Positions 16,277 through 24,214 of a stretch of DNA of 61,714 nucleotides are shown here, in pieces. Made by a program: the position numbers and the translations under genes. Position 1 is the first letter of the stretch. The number at the start of each line of letters is the position of its first letter. The notes beneath the pieces are model-generated. The model ran no database searches. It had not been told where the DNA came from and saw only the letters and a list, made by a program, of their open reading frames with translations. Source of the DNA: an uncultured Holophagaceae bacterium (lineage in GTDB: Bacteria; Acidobacteriota; Holophagae; Holophagales; Holophagaceae); contig CAIOFF010000047.1 in assembly GCA_903857495.1 (NCBI GenBank), positions 1 through 61,714 of the forward strand, read 5' to 3'.

Positions 16277-17601
16277 GAGGCGCTCCAGGTGTGGACCAGG
16301 GCTTCGAAGCGGTCGCCCCGCTGCTCGAAGTTGTCGAACTGATCGAAACTCGCGCAGGCCGGGCTGAGCAGCACCTGGTCGCCGGGCTGGGCCAGGGCCA
16401 GGGCCACGTGCACGGCGTCGTTGAAGACCGGCACCACTTCGTGCGGCAGGTCGCCCAGTTCCTTCGTGAGCTGTGGGATCGCCTCGCCCAGGAAGACCAG
16501 CCGCCGCAGCTTGCCCGCCAGGGCCGCGCGCAGGGGCTCGTAGCTGGTGCCCTTGTCCGTGCCGCCGAGCAGCAGCACCAGGGGCCCCGGCAGGGCGTGG
16601 ATGGCCGTCAGCGTGGCGTCCACGTTGGTGCCCTTGGAGTCGTTATAGGCCCGCACCCCGCCCTTCTCGCCGCAGAAGGCGAGGCGGTGGGCCAGGCCCG
16701 GATAGGTCCGCAGGCCCGCGCGAAGACCTTCCAGCGAGGCGCCGGCGTGACGGGCCAGGAGGCTCGCCGCCAGGGCGTTCTCGACGTTGTGATCCCCAGG
16801 GATGAGCAGCTCCGTGCGGCCGAGCAGAGCCTCGCCGTGGAGGAACAGCTGGCCCGACCCATCGCACCAGGCCTCGCAGGGCGACCAGCCAAAGCGGGCA
16901 GTCTGCCCGGCGCCGGGCGCGCCCTCCCACCACTCAGCGTGCGCCGCGGGCACCACCCGCAGGTCGTCCGCCGCCTGCCGCTCGAAGATGCGCAGCTTGG
17001 TCTGGCGGTAGGCCTCCATGGTGCCGTGGCGGGCCAGGTGGTCCGGGGTCAGGTTGAGGAAGGCCGCCGCTTCGGCATGAAAGGCCTGGACCGACTCCAG
17101 CTGGTAGCTGCTCAGCTCCACCACGAAGGTCGTGTCCGCAGACGCGGTCTGGGCCGCCTCCAGGACCGGCGTCCCGAGGTTGCCGCAGGCGGCGGCCGAG
17201 CGCCCCGCGGCCCTCAGCAGAAAGGCCGTCAGATCCGTGGTGGTGCTCTTCCCATTGGTGCCGGTGATGGCCAGCACCCGGCCACCGCCGGGCCGTGCGC
17301 GGATCACGCGGTGCGCCAGCTCCACCTCGCCGAGGACCGGTATGCCCCGGCGGAGCGCCTCCGCCACGAAGGGCGCCGTGCGGGGGATGCCGGGGCTGAT
17401 GACCAGCTCCTCACAGGCCTCCAGCAGGGCCAGCGGGTGGTCGCCCCAGATGCCAGCGACCCTGGCCATGGTCAGCTCGAGCTCGAGCTCCGGACCCGGC
17501 TCCGGACGCAGGTCCGTGAGCACCACGGAGCGGCCCTGCCCCGCGAGGAAACGGGCTGCCGCCAGTCCTGATCGTCCTGCCCCCATGACCACGGTGCGCA
17601 T
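16273..17601 (-). CDS. murD: UDP-N-acetylmuramoyl-L-alanine:D-glutamate ligase
   Basis: The 442-residue cytoplasmic Mur ligase adds D-glutamate to UDP-MurNAc-L-Ala using ATP. Visible features are an N-terminal Rossmann-like domain (VMGAGRSGLAAA), the ATP loop ITGTNGKSTTT near residue 113, the central ELSSYQLE and LNLTPDHLARH motifs, and the C-terminal YNDSKGTN and LLLGGTDKG motifs typical of MurD. It overlaps the following FAD oxidase gene by 4 bp. The plus-strand EAL gene separates it from mraY. Confidence 0.93.
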   Translation of the reverse strand: MRTVVMGAGRSGLAAARFLAGQGRSVVLTDLRPEPGPELELELTMARVAGIWGDHPLALLEACEELVISPGIPRTAPFVAEALRRGIPVLGEVELAHRVIRARPGGGRVLAITGTNGKSTTTDLTAFLLRAAGRSAAACGNLGTPVLEAAQTASADTTFVVELSSYQLESVQAFHAEAAAFLNLTPDHLARHGTMEAYRQTKLRIFERQAADDLRVVPAAHAEWWEGAPGAGQTARFGWSPCEAWCDGSGQLFLHGEALLGRTELLIPGDHNVENALAASLLARHAGASLEGLRAGLRTYPGLAHRLAFCGEKGGVRAYNDSKGTNVDATLTAIHALPGPLVLLLGGTDKGTSYEPLRAALAGKLRRLVFLGEAIPQLTKELGDLPHEVVPVFNDAVHVALALAQPGDQVLLSPACASFDQFDNFEQRGDRFEALVHTWSAS

Positions 17602-17711
17602 GCCGCCTCCTGTTCTAGCGTAGCCCGAATCCGGGATTCAGCCGCAGAGCGGGACGCGGCCCGGGACACCACGCTACACTTGACCAGGAGCCTTGCGCGA
17701 ACGGAGTCGAC

Positions 17712-18467
17712 ATGTCGAAGGGCATCCTGGAAACCATGCTGAGCGGGGAAGGCGTCATCGCCTCGCACGTGCAGCCTGTCTACCGCCTCCTCGACAACCG
17801 GCTGGTGGCGCGGGAATACCTGGCCCGGCACCTGGATGCCAACGGCATCGCGCATCCGGTGGGTCCCCTGCTGCAGGACCCCCGCCTCTCGCCGCAGGAC
17901 CGCCTGACCCTGGATCTCCTGTTCCTGGACTCCACCTTCCAGACCCTGGCCAGCGCGGGCGACGACACCTACCTCCACTTCGTGAACCTGGAGCCGGTCA
18001 GCCTCGAGGCCCCGGGCTTCTGGCAGAGCCTCCCCGCCTGGCTGGAGGCCCTGCCCTTCAGCCCCGAGCTGGTGGTCATGGAGTTCACGGAGTCCCAGGG
18101 TGTCCATGATCTGGAGGCCCTTCAGGCCTATGCGGGACGGCTGCGGGATCTGGGCCTGCGCGTGGCCGTGGACGACCTGGGCGCGGGCGTGGCCAGCCTC
18201 AGCCACATGGCCCAGCTGGCGCCGGACTTCATCAAGGCCGACCGCAGCCTCGTCCACAACGCGCACCGCCGACCCTACCAGGCGGCCCTGCTGAACGCCC
18301 TGGCCCACTTTGCCACGGCCATGCGCATCGGCTTCATCGCCGAGGGCATCGAGAACCTGGAAGAGCTGGAAGCGGTCATGGACGCGGGCGTGCCCTGGGG
18401 CCAGGGCTTCATCCTGGGCCAGCCGTGGCCCAGCCGGCCCCGCCCTATCGCAGCTTCAGCGAGCTGA
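17712..18467 (+). CDS. stand-alone EAL-domain protein (cyclic-di-GMP phosphodiesterase-like)
   Basis: The 251-residue protein is almost entirely an EAL domain with no membrane or sensor region. The key residues seem present: Glu35 in EYL (the usual EAL), Asn92, Glu124, Asp154-Asp155 in DDLGAG, Lys175, Glu211 and Gln231. Activity against cyclic di-GMP is therefore possible, although loop 6 (DDLGAG instead of DDFGTG) is altered. It is on the plus strand inside a minus-strand cell-wall operon, 110 bp from the murD start and overlapping the mraY 3' end by 23 bp. GGAG precedes the ATG. Confidence 0.85.
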   Translation: MSKGILETMLSGEGVIASHVQPVYRLLDNRLVAREYLARHLDANGIAHPVGPLLQDPRLSPQDRLTLDLLFLDSTFQTLASAGDDTYLHFVNLEPVSLEAPGFWQSLPAWLEALPFSPELVVMEFTESQGVHDLEALQAYAGRLRDLGLRVAVDDLGAGVASLSHMAQLAPDFIKADRSLVHNAHRRPYQAALLNALAHFATAMRIGFIAEGIENLEELEAVMDAGVPWGQGFILGQPWPSRPRPIAASAS

Positions 18468-19533
18468 GGGCCAGGATCGAGCAGACGATGGCGGTGATCC
18501 ACATGCGGATGACCACCTTGGTCTCCTGCAGCCCGCCCAGCTCCAGGTGGTGGTGGAAAGGCGCCATGCGGAAGATGCGCTTCCCCCCGCGCAGCTTGAA
18601 GCTGCCCACCTGCAGGATGACGCTCACGGCCTCGAGTACGAAGAGACCCCCGGCGATAACCAGCAGCAGCTCCTGCTTGATGATCACGGCCACCGTGCCC
18701 AGCGCGCCGCCCAGGGCCAGGGAGCCGGTGTCGCCCATGAAGATCTCGGCGGGATGGGCGTTGTACCAGAGGAAGCCCAGGCAGGCGCCCGCCATGGCGC
18801 CCATGAACACCGACAGCTCAGCGCCGCCGGACACGAAGGGCACGGCCAGGTAGGCCGCGATCTTCGCGTGGCCCACCACGTAGGCCAGGATCGCGTAGGT
18901 GATGGAGACGATCAGCGTCCCGCCGATGGCCAGGCCGTCCAGCCCGTCCGTGAGGTTCACAGCGTTGCTGGTGCCCACCATCACCAGCCAGATCCAGGGG
19001 ATGAGGAAGATGCCCACGTTGGGCCGGAAGTTCTTGAAGAAGGGCACGGACAGGTGGCTGGTGGCGGTGCCGCGCAGGCCGAAGTGCAGGATGAGCCAGG
19101 CCACCAGCAGCGAGATGCCCGTGAGCAGGGCCATCTTCTGCCAGCTGCTGAGCCCCAGGTTCTGCTTCTTGAGCAGCTTCTGCGCGTCATCGAAGGCCCC
19201 GACGAGGCCAAAGCCCAGGAGCGCCAGCAGCACCACCCAGATGGGACCGCTCTTGAGGTCGCACCACAGCACCGTGGACACCGTGATCACCAGCAGGATC
19301 AGGATGCCGCCCATGGTGGGCGTGCCCGCCTTCTTCTGGTGGTTCTCGGGGCCGACGTCGCGGATGTGCTGGCCCATCTTCAGCGCGGTCAGGGTGCGGA
19401 TCACCCAGGGCCCCAGCAGCAGGCTCAGCACCATGGCCGTGGCCGCGGCCATGGCCGTGCGGAACGTCACGTAGCGGAAGACCGAGAAGCCGGGGATCAG
19501 GTCGCGGAAAGGATGGAGAAGCCAGGGCAGCAT
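18445..19533 (-). CDS. mraY: phospho-N-acetylmuramoyl-pentapeptide transferase
   Basis: The 362-residue, roughly ten-span membrane enzyme joins UDP-MurNAc-pentapeptide to undecaprenyl phosphate, giving lipid I. Diagnostic motifs are TPTMGGIL, the GAFDDAQK Asp pair, NAVNLTDGLDGLA, EIFMGDTGSLALGG and the PFHHHLEL loop. It lies 42 bp after murF in the dcw cluster. Its 3' end overlaps the convergent EAL gene by 23 bp. Confidence 0.95.
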   Translation of the reverse strand: MLPWLLHPFRDLIPGFSVFRYVTFRTAMAAATAMVLSLLLGPWVIRTLTALKMGQHIRDVGPENHQKKAGTPTMGGILILLVITVSTVLWCDLKSGPIWVVLLALLGFGLVGAFDDAQKLLKKQNLGLSSWQKMALLTGISLLVAWLILHFGLRGTATSHLSVPFFKNFRPNVGIFLIPWIWLVMVGTSNAVNLTDGLDGLAIGGTLIVSITYAILAYVVGHAKIAAYLAVPFVSGGAELSVFMGAMAGACLGFLWYNAHPAEIFMGDTGSLALGGALGTVAVIIKQELLLVIAGGLFVLEAVSVILQVGSFKLRGGKRIFRMAPFHHHLELGGLQETKVVIRMWITAIVCSILALSSLKLR

Positions 19534-19575
19534 GGGAATCCGGAAGACAGGAACGGGGAACGCGAGGGGAAGGAC

Positions 19576-20931
19576 TCAGGGCCGGTGCGCGAGCAGCCAC
19601 TCGGCGGCGCGTTCCGCACGCCAGTACCGGCTGCCCTTCACCAGGATACGGGCTCCGGCGGGGATTGCGGAGAGTCCCGTGGCCTCGTCCCGCAGGGCCT
19701 CGAAGTCCGGGAAGGCCTGCACGCCGGGGCCGAAGCCCTCGGCAAGGTCCCGGGCGAAGTCGCCGTAGGCCCAGAGGCGGGACAGGCCTAGCGCCTTCAG
19801 CGCCGCGCCCGTGTCCTTGTGGATGCGGGGTGCGCTCTCGCCCAGCTCCCGGATGGAACCCAGCACGGCCACAGCCTCGCCGCCGGGCAGCTGCAGCAGG
19901 GACTTGGCGCAGGCCAGGATGGAATCCGGGCTGGCGTTGTAGGTCTCGTCCAGCAGGCAGCCGCCGCCGGCCAAGGCGTGCAGGCGGCCCCGGCCGGCCT
20001 CGGGAGCGACCGCCGCGAGCCCGCGGGCCACCTGGTCCGGGGCCGTGCCCAGGTGCAGCGCCAGGGCGGCGGCCAGGGCCGCGTTGCGGACCTGGTGCTC
20101 GCCGGGCAGGCGGAGGTGCAGGGCCAGCTCGCCCTTCGGTGTGTGCAGCACAAAGGCGCTGCCTGCGGCGCCCAGGGACGCCACCGCGTCCCAGTGATAG
20201 GCCTCGCCTGCCCCCACGGGCAGCGCCACCGCGTGGGCGGCCCAGGGCTGGTCGGCAATCCACCGGCACCAGGGATCCGCCGCCAGGTGAGCCCAGATGC
20301 CCCCGCGCCGCAGGCCTGCCACCAGCTCGCCCTTGGCCTGGGCGACACCCTGCTGGCCCGCGGGGAAGTTCTCCATGTGCGCGGTCCCCACCAGTGTGAT
20401 CAGACCCGCATCCAGGGGCGCGATCTCCGTGAGCCGCCGGATCTCGCCGGGCGTGCTCATGCCCAGCTCCAGAACCACGGAGGCCAGCCCCTCGGGCAGC
20501 GTGGCCAGGGCCTCGGGCAGGCCCAGGGTGTTGTTGCGGTTGCCCGGCGTCTTCCAGCCCCCCAGGGCCGCCGCCAGCAGCTCCTTGGTGCTGGTCTTGC
20601 CGACGCTGCCCGTGACCCCGACAACGGTCTTCGGCCGCACCGCCGCCAGCCGGGTCTGGCCCCAGCGCTGCAGCGCCGCCAGGGTGTCCGGCACCACGAG
20701 CTGCGGACAGTCCGTGGCCAGGGCATGATCCACCAGCAGGGCCGCGGCCCCCTTCTCCACGGCCTGGAGGGCGAAGTCGTGGCCGTCGCGCTCGGCGCGG
20801 AGCGCCACGAAGCAGGCGCCCGGCTGAAGGGTGCGGGTGTCCATGGAGAGTGTCGTCGGCATCACGGAGCCGTCGCCCTGCACCTCGGCTCCCAGCTGGG
20901 AAGCCGTCTGAAAGAGGGACCAGAGGCTCAT
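19576..20931 (-). CDS. murF: UDP-N-acetylmuramoyl-tripeptide:D-Ala-D-Ala ligase
   Basis: The 451-residue Mur ligase adds D-Ala-D-Ala to complete the muropeptide precursor. It has an N-terminal MurF-type domain (SMDTRTLQPGACFVAL), the ATP loop GVTGSVGKTS near residue 107, the NNTLGLPEALATL segment and the DETYNASPDS motif typical of MurF. The GKTS loop, not GKTT, is normal for this family. Its ATG overlaps the TGA of tsaC (ATGA at 20928-20931). Confidence 0.93.
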   Translation of the reverse strand: MSLWSLFQTASQLGAEVQGDGSVMPTTLSMDTRTLQPGACFVALRAERDGHDFALQAVEKGAAALLVDHALATDCPQLVVPDTLAALQRWGQTRLAAVRPKTVVGVTGSVGKTSTKELLAAALGGWKTPGNRNNTLGLPEALATLPEGLASVVLELGMSTPGEIRRLTEIAPLDAGLITLVGTAHMENFPAGQQGVAQAKGELVAGLRRGGIWAHLAADPWCRWIADQPWAAHAVALPVGAGEAYHWDAVASLGAAGSAFVLHTPKGELALHLRLPGEHQVRNAALAAALALHLGTAPDQVARGLAAVAPEAGRGRLHALAGGGCLLDETYNASPDSILACAKSLLQLPGGEAVAVLGSIRELGESAPRIHKDTGAALKALGLSRLWAYGDFARDLAEGFGPGVQAFPDFEALRDEATGLSAIPAGARILVKGSRYWRAERAAEWLLAHRP

Positions 20932-21920
20932 GCCATCTCCTTCGCCGAAGCCCGCCCCAGGCGGTCCCGCACGGCCAGCCAGGCCTCCTCACCCGGCGGC
21001 TGTTCCATGAGGATCTGCTCGAAGCCCGCGTCATCCAGCTCGTGGAGGAGGGCGTAGAGCCGGGTGCCCACCTGCTCCGGATCCAGCGGCAGCAGCACGC
21101 CGAGAATGCCCGCGGGCAGCGGCGGCAGGGTCCCGAGCGCCACGTAGGCGGTGCGGCCGCCCAGGCTGCGGATGCCGGTCCCGGGCGCCACCAGGCGCAG
21201 CTGCGCGCGCGGAGCGTAGTGCCGCTCGGCCATGCCCGGGGCGGCCTGGGTGGCGCCGGGCGCCACCGCGCCCTGCCACAGGTCCACGGGGCCGAGCAGC
21301 GCCTCCAGTTCCGCGGGCGGGATCGGGCCGGGACGCAGGATCCGGGGCCGGACCCCGGGCACGCTGAGGTCCAGGATCGTGGACTCCAGGCCCGAGCGGG
21401 TGGGGCCGCCGTCGAGGATGAGGTCCACCGCCTCGCCCAGGCTCGAGGCCACGTGGGCGGCGCAGGTGGGGGAGAGGTGCTGGCTGCGGTTGGCGCTGGG
21501 CGCGGCCAGGGGCCTGCCCACGGCCCGGATCAGGGCCAGCGCCACAGGATGGGCGGGGCAGCGCAGGGCCACGGAGGGACCCCCGGCGCGGACAATGGCG
21601 GGCACGGACTCCGCCGCAGGCAGCACCAGGGTCAGGGGACCGGGCCAGAAGCGCTCCGCCAGCCGCTGCGCCTCTTCGGGCCAGTGCGTGACGAGGGCCT
21701 GGGCCTGGGCCACGTCCGCCACGTGGAGGATCACGGGATTCGTCGCGGGGCGGCCCTTGGCGGCGTAGATCCGCGCCACGGCCTCGGGATTCAGGCCATC
21801 GGCGCCAAGGCCGTAGACCGTCTCCGTGGGGAAGGCCACCAGGCCGCCGGCCCGCAGCAGGTCCGCCGCCTCCTGCAGGGCGGGTGAATCGGCAAGGGGA
21901 ACGGGAAGGATGCGGGGCAT
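20928..21920 (-). CDS. tsaC: threonylcarbamoyl-AMP synthase (Sua5 type)
   Basis: The 330-residue protein makes threonylcarbamoyl-AMP from threonine, bicarbonate and ATP, the first step in tRNA t6A modification. The YrdC/Sua5 core is clear: GGLVAFPTETVYGLGAD, KGRPATNPVILHV, APSANRS and DGGPTRSGLESTILD. The extra C-terminal region after about residue 210 makes it the longer Sua5 form, not the short TsaC form. ATG 21920 is preferred to a TTG at 21956 because the protein then starts at the usual family position. Its place between the NTase-HEPN pair and murF, with a 4-bp overlap to murF, links an essential tRNA gene to cell-wall genes. Confidence 0.9.
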   Translation of the reverse strand: MPRILPVPLADSPALQEAADLLRAGGLVAFPTETVYGLGADGLNPEAVARIYAAKGRPATNPVILHVADVAQAQALVTHWPEEAQRLAERFWPGPLTLVLPAAESVPAIVRAGGPSVALRCPAHPVALALIRAVGRPLAAPSANRSQHLSPTCAAHVASSLGEAVDLILDGGPTRSGLESTILDLSVPGVRPRILRPGPIPPAELEALLGPVDLWQGAVAPGATQAAPGMAERHYAPRAQLRLVAPGTGIRSLGGRTAYVALGTLPPLPAGILGVLLPLDPEQVGTRLYALLHELDDAGFEQILMEQPPGEEAWLAVRDRLGRASAKEMA

Positions 21921-21992
21921 GGGCTCGAGCAGAGAGGAGGTTGGCGGGATCGCCAAGAGGGGCTGCTTCCATTCTGGGGGATCAGGACGACG

Positions 21993-22385
21993 TCAGGGCA
22001 CTCCAGGAAGCCCCAGTGCGGCCCGTACATGGCGGCGGAAGCCCCGGCAAAGCTGGAGGGCCTCTTTCGCCTGCTCCCGGTCAGCCGACTCGCCTGGGTA
22101 ACGGAACTCAACCACATACGCGCTGAGGATGGCAAGGTCCCGGCGGAATGGCTCCCAGAGAGGCTCTGCGGGAAGCAGCGCATCGAGCAGGGCCGGGAGG
22201 CTGTGGGTGCGGGTAGGAGGAACCCCGGCCTCGAGGAGCAGTGCCTTCAGATACTTCTCCGCGCACTGCTGGGCGTGGAAGCAGGCTGCGTCGAAGTTGG
22301 GAGCCCTTCTCGCCCGGAGCTCCCGCTGGGCTGTGGCGAAGTCCCCTTCGGCCTTCTCCGCCCATTCGGCGCTAAGAGACCGCAT
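21993..22385 (-). CDS. HEPN-domain protein, partner of an NTase
   Basis: The 130-residue, all-helical protein has the HEPN signature: ACFHAQQCAEKYLKALL near residue 34, TRTHSLPALL near 58 (Arg59, His61), and VEFRYPGE near 92. HEPN proteins paired with small nucleotidyltransferases often form toxin-antitoxin-like modules where the HEPN protein is the RNase. The classical RX4-6H catalytic motif is not clear here, so catalysis is uncertain. ATG 22385 follows a purine-rich GAGGGAAGG and overlaps the NTase stop by 14 bp. It lies inside the dcw cluster between murE and tsaC. Confidence 0.8.
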   Translation of the reverse strand: MRSLSAEWAEKAEGDFATAQRELRARRAPNFDAACFHAQQCAEKYLKALLLEAGVPPTRTHSLPALLDALLPAEPLWEPFRRDLAILSAYVVEFRYPGESADREQAKEALQLCRGFRRHVRAALGLPGVP

Positions 22386-22686
22386 AGAGAACCTTCCCTC
22401 GCTCCATGACCTCGCGCATGAAAGGGTCGCCCAGGGCAAGGCGGCCCTGCACCGTTTGCGAATTCCGCACCAGGATGTCCACGGGGAAGTCCGGTCGGAT
22501 GCGAGTCATCATCTCCGCCGCGACCCTTGGCGCCTTACCCTCAAAGGGCATGATGACCAGCAGGTCCACGTCTGAGCCTTCGTCTGGCACCCCATAGGCG
22601 TAAGACCCGAAGAGCACCACCTTCTCCGGGTGGAACCCCTCGACAATCCCATTGCAGAGGGCCTGGATTGCTTCCTGACGGACCAT
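22372..22686 (-). CDS. minimal nucleotidyltransferase (MNT type)
   Basis: A 104-residue protein with the nucleotidyltransferase core GSYAYGVPDEGSDVDLLV (Gly27-Ser28 and metal-binding Asp39, Asp41) and a third carboxylate at Asp70 in PVDILV. This is the compact MNT form found beside HEPN genes; in studied pairs the MNT protein neutralises the HEPN toxin by adding AMP to it. ATG 22686 is chosen because GGAAGGAAG precedes it; an earlier start would add a non-family tail. It lies 67 bp past murE and is coupled to the HEPN gene. Confidence 0.82.
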   Translation of the reverse strand: MVRQEAIQALCNGIVEGFHPEKVVLFGSYAYGVPDEGSDVDLLVIMPFEGKAPRVAAEMMTRIRPDFPVDILVRNSQTVQGRLALGDPFMREVMERGKVLYAVS

Positions 22687-22753
22687 GCGCTTCCTTCCAA
22701 GGCCATGATGAAACCCGCCCAGGGGAAGGGCAAGGCAATCCCTTGCCGCTCCT

Positions 22754-24214
22754 TTAATCCGCCCCACCCTTCAGCGCCGCTTCCACGGCGGCGCGGTCGC
22801 TGTAGGGGTGTTTCACGCCGTGGATCTCCTGGTAGGGCTCGTGGCCCTTGCCCGCCAGCAGCAGCAGGTCGCCGGGGCGGCAGTCCGCCAGGGCCGAGGC
22901 CACGGTGCGGCGGCGGTCGGCGTCCCGGTGGTAGCGCGCGGCATCGGCCCGCAGGGCCGCGGGGATGCCCGGGGCGGCGTCGTCCAGGATGCGCTCGGGG
23001 TCCTCGGTGCGGGGGTTGTCGCTGGTGTGCCAGAGCACGTCCGCGCCCGCGGCCACGGCCGCGGCCATGAGCGGCCGCTTGGTGCGGTCCCGGTCCCCGC
23101 CGCAGCCGAAGAGCACGTGCAGGCGGGCGCCCGGCGGCAGCAGACGGCGGCCTTCGGCCAGCAGCTTCTCCAGGGCATCCGGCGTGTGGGCGTAGTCCAC
23201 CATGACGCCGAAGGGCTGGCCGCAGTCCACCCGCTCCAGGCGGCCCGGGGCGCCGGTGACCGTGGGCACCACGGGGACCAGCTGGTTCAGGTCGAAGCCC
23301 GCCTCGGCGCAGGCCGCCAGGGCCGCCAGCAGGTTGTAGGCGTTGAAGCGGCCCAGGAGGGGGCTCTCCACGTCCCAGACGTTCAGGGGCGTCTCCAGGG
23401 TGAAGCGCGAGCCCGTGGGGCCCAGCTCCAGATCCGCGGCACGGTAGTCCGCCGGATGGTCGATGGCATAGCTATAGCACCCCGGCGCACCCAGGAGCCG
23501 CCGCCCGTAGCCGTCATCCGCGTTGGTCAGGAAGCGGTCGCTCTGGGTCCGGAGCCGGTCCTTGGCCTCGAAGTAGGCCTCCAGGGTGCCGTGGTAGTCC
23601 AGGTGGTCCTGGGTGAGGTTGGTGAAGAGACCCACCCGGAAGCGGGCGCCGTGGACCCGGCCCAGGCAGAGGGCGTGGCTGCTCACCTCCACCGCCGAGG
23701 CCACGTCGCCGGCCGCAATGCCGCGCGCCAGCCAGCGGTAGAAGGCGGTGCTCTCGGGCGTGGTGCGGACGGCTTCTTCTTCCACATTCCCGGCGGCGTT
23801 CAGCACGGTGCCGACGAGCCCGCAGCCCAGGCCCGCGCCCCGCAGGAGCTGGCGGATCAGGGTGGTGGTGGTGGTCTTGCCATTGGTCCCGGTGACGCCG
23901 AGGACGGCCAGGCGGCGATCCGGCTCGCCGTGCAGCCGACGGGCCAGGAGCGCCATCTGCAGCCGGGCCTCGCCGCCCAGCACGGCGCTGGCGACGCCTT
24001 CCGGCACCTCCAGCGGGGTCTCGGAGAGGATCGCCACGGCCCCCTGGGCCAGGGCCTGGGGCACGAAGGCAGCGCCATCAGCCTTCTCGCCGCGCAGGGC
24101 CAGGAAGGCCCACCCGGGGCGCACCTCGCGGCTGTCGCTGGTGAGGTCCAGCACCTCGACGTCGGGGCCCGCGCCCCGCTCGGCGAGACCTGCGATGAGC
24201 GCTTGCCACTTCAT
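22754..24214 (-). CDS. murE: UDP-N-acetylmuramoyl-tripeptide synthetase
   Basis: The 486-residue Mur ligase adds the third residue of the stem peptide. The ATP loop is GVTGTNGKTTTTT near residue 106; EVSSHAL and TNLTQDHLDYHGT form the central core. The motif DNPR near residue 400 is the usual marker for meso-diaminopimelate as the substrate, so this organism most likely has DAP-type peptidoglycan. Its ATG overlaps the ftsI stop (24211-24214). Confidence 0.94.
   Translation of the reverse strand: MKWQALIAGLAERGAGPDVEVLDLTSDSREVRPGWAFLALRGEKADGAAFVPQALAQGAVAILSETPLEVPEGVASAVLGGEARLQMALLARRLHGEPDRRLAVLGVTGTNGKTTTTTLIRQLLRGAGLGCGLVGTVLNAAGNVEEEAVRTTPESTAFYRWLARGIAAGDVASAVEVSSHALCLGRVHGARFRVGLFTNLTQDHLDYHGTLEAYFEAKDRLRTQSDRFLTNADDGYGRRLLGAPGCYSYAIDHPADYRAADLELGPTGSRFTLETPLNVWDVESPLLGRFNAYNLLAALAACAEAGFDLNQLVPVVPTVTGAPGRLERVDCGQPFGVMVDYAHTPDALEKLLAEGRRLLPPGARLHVLFGCGGDRDRTKRPLMAAAVAAGADVLWHTSDNPRTEDPERILDDAAPGIPAALRADAARYHRDADRRRTVASALADCRPGDLLLLAGKGHEPYQEIHGVKHPYSDRAAVEAALKGGAD

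Noticed and set aside
17601-17712. A shared divergent regulator site between murD and the EAL gene
   Set aside because: Only GC-rich sequence without a clear palindrome or promoter hexamers was seen.
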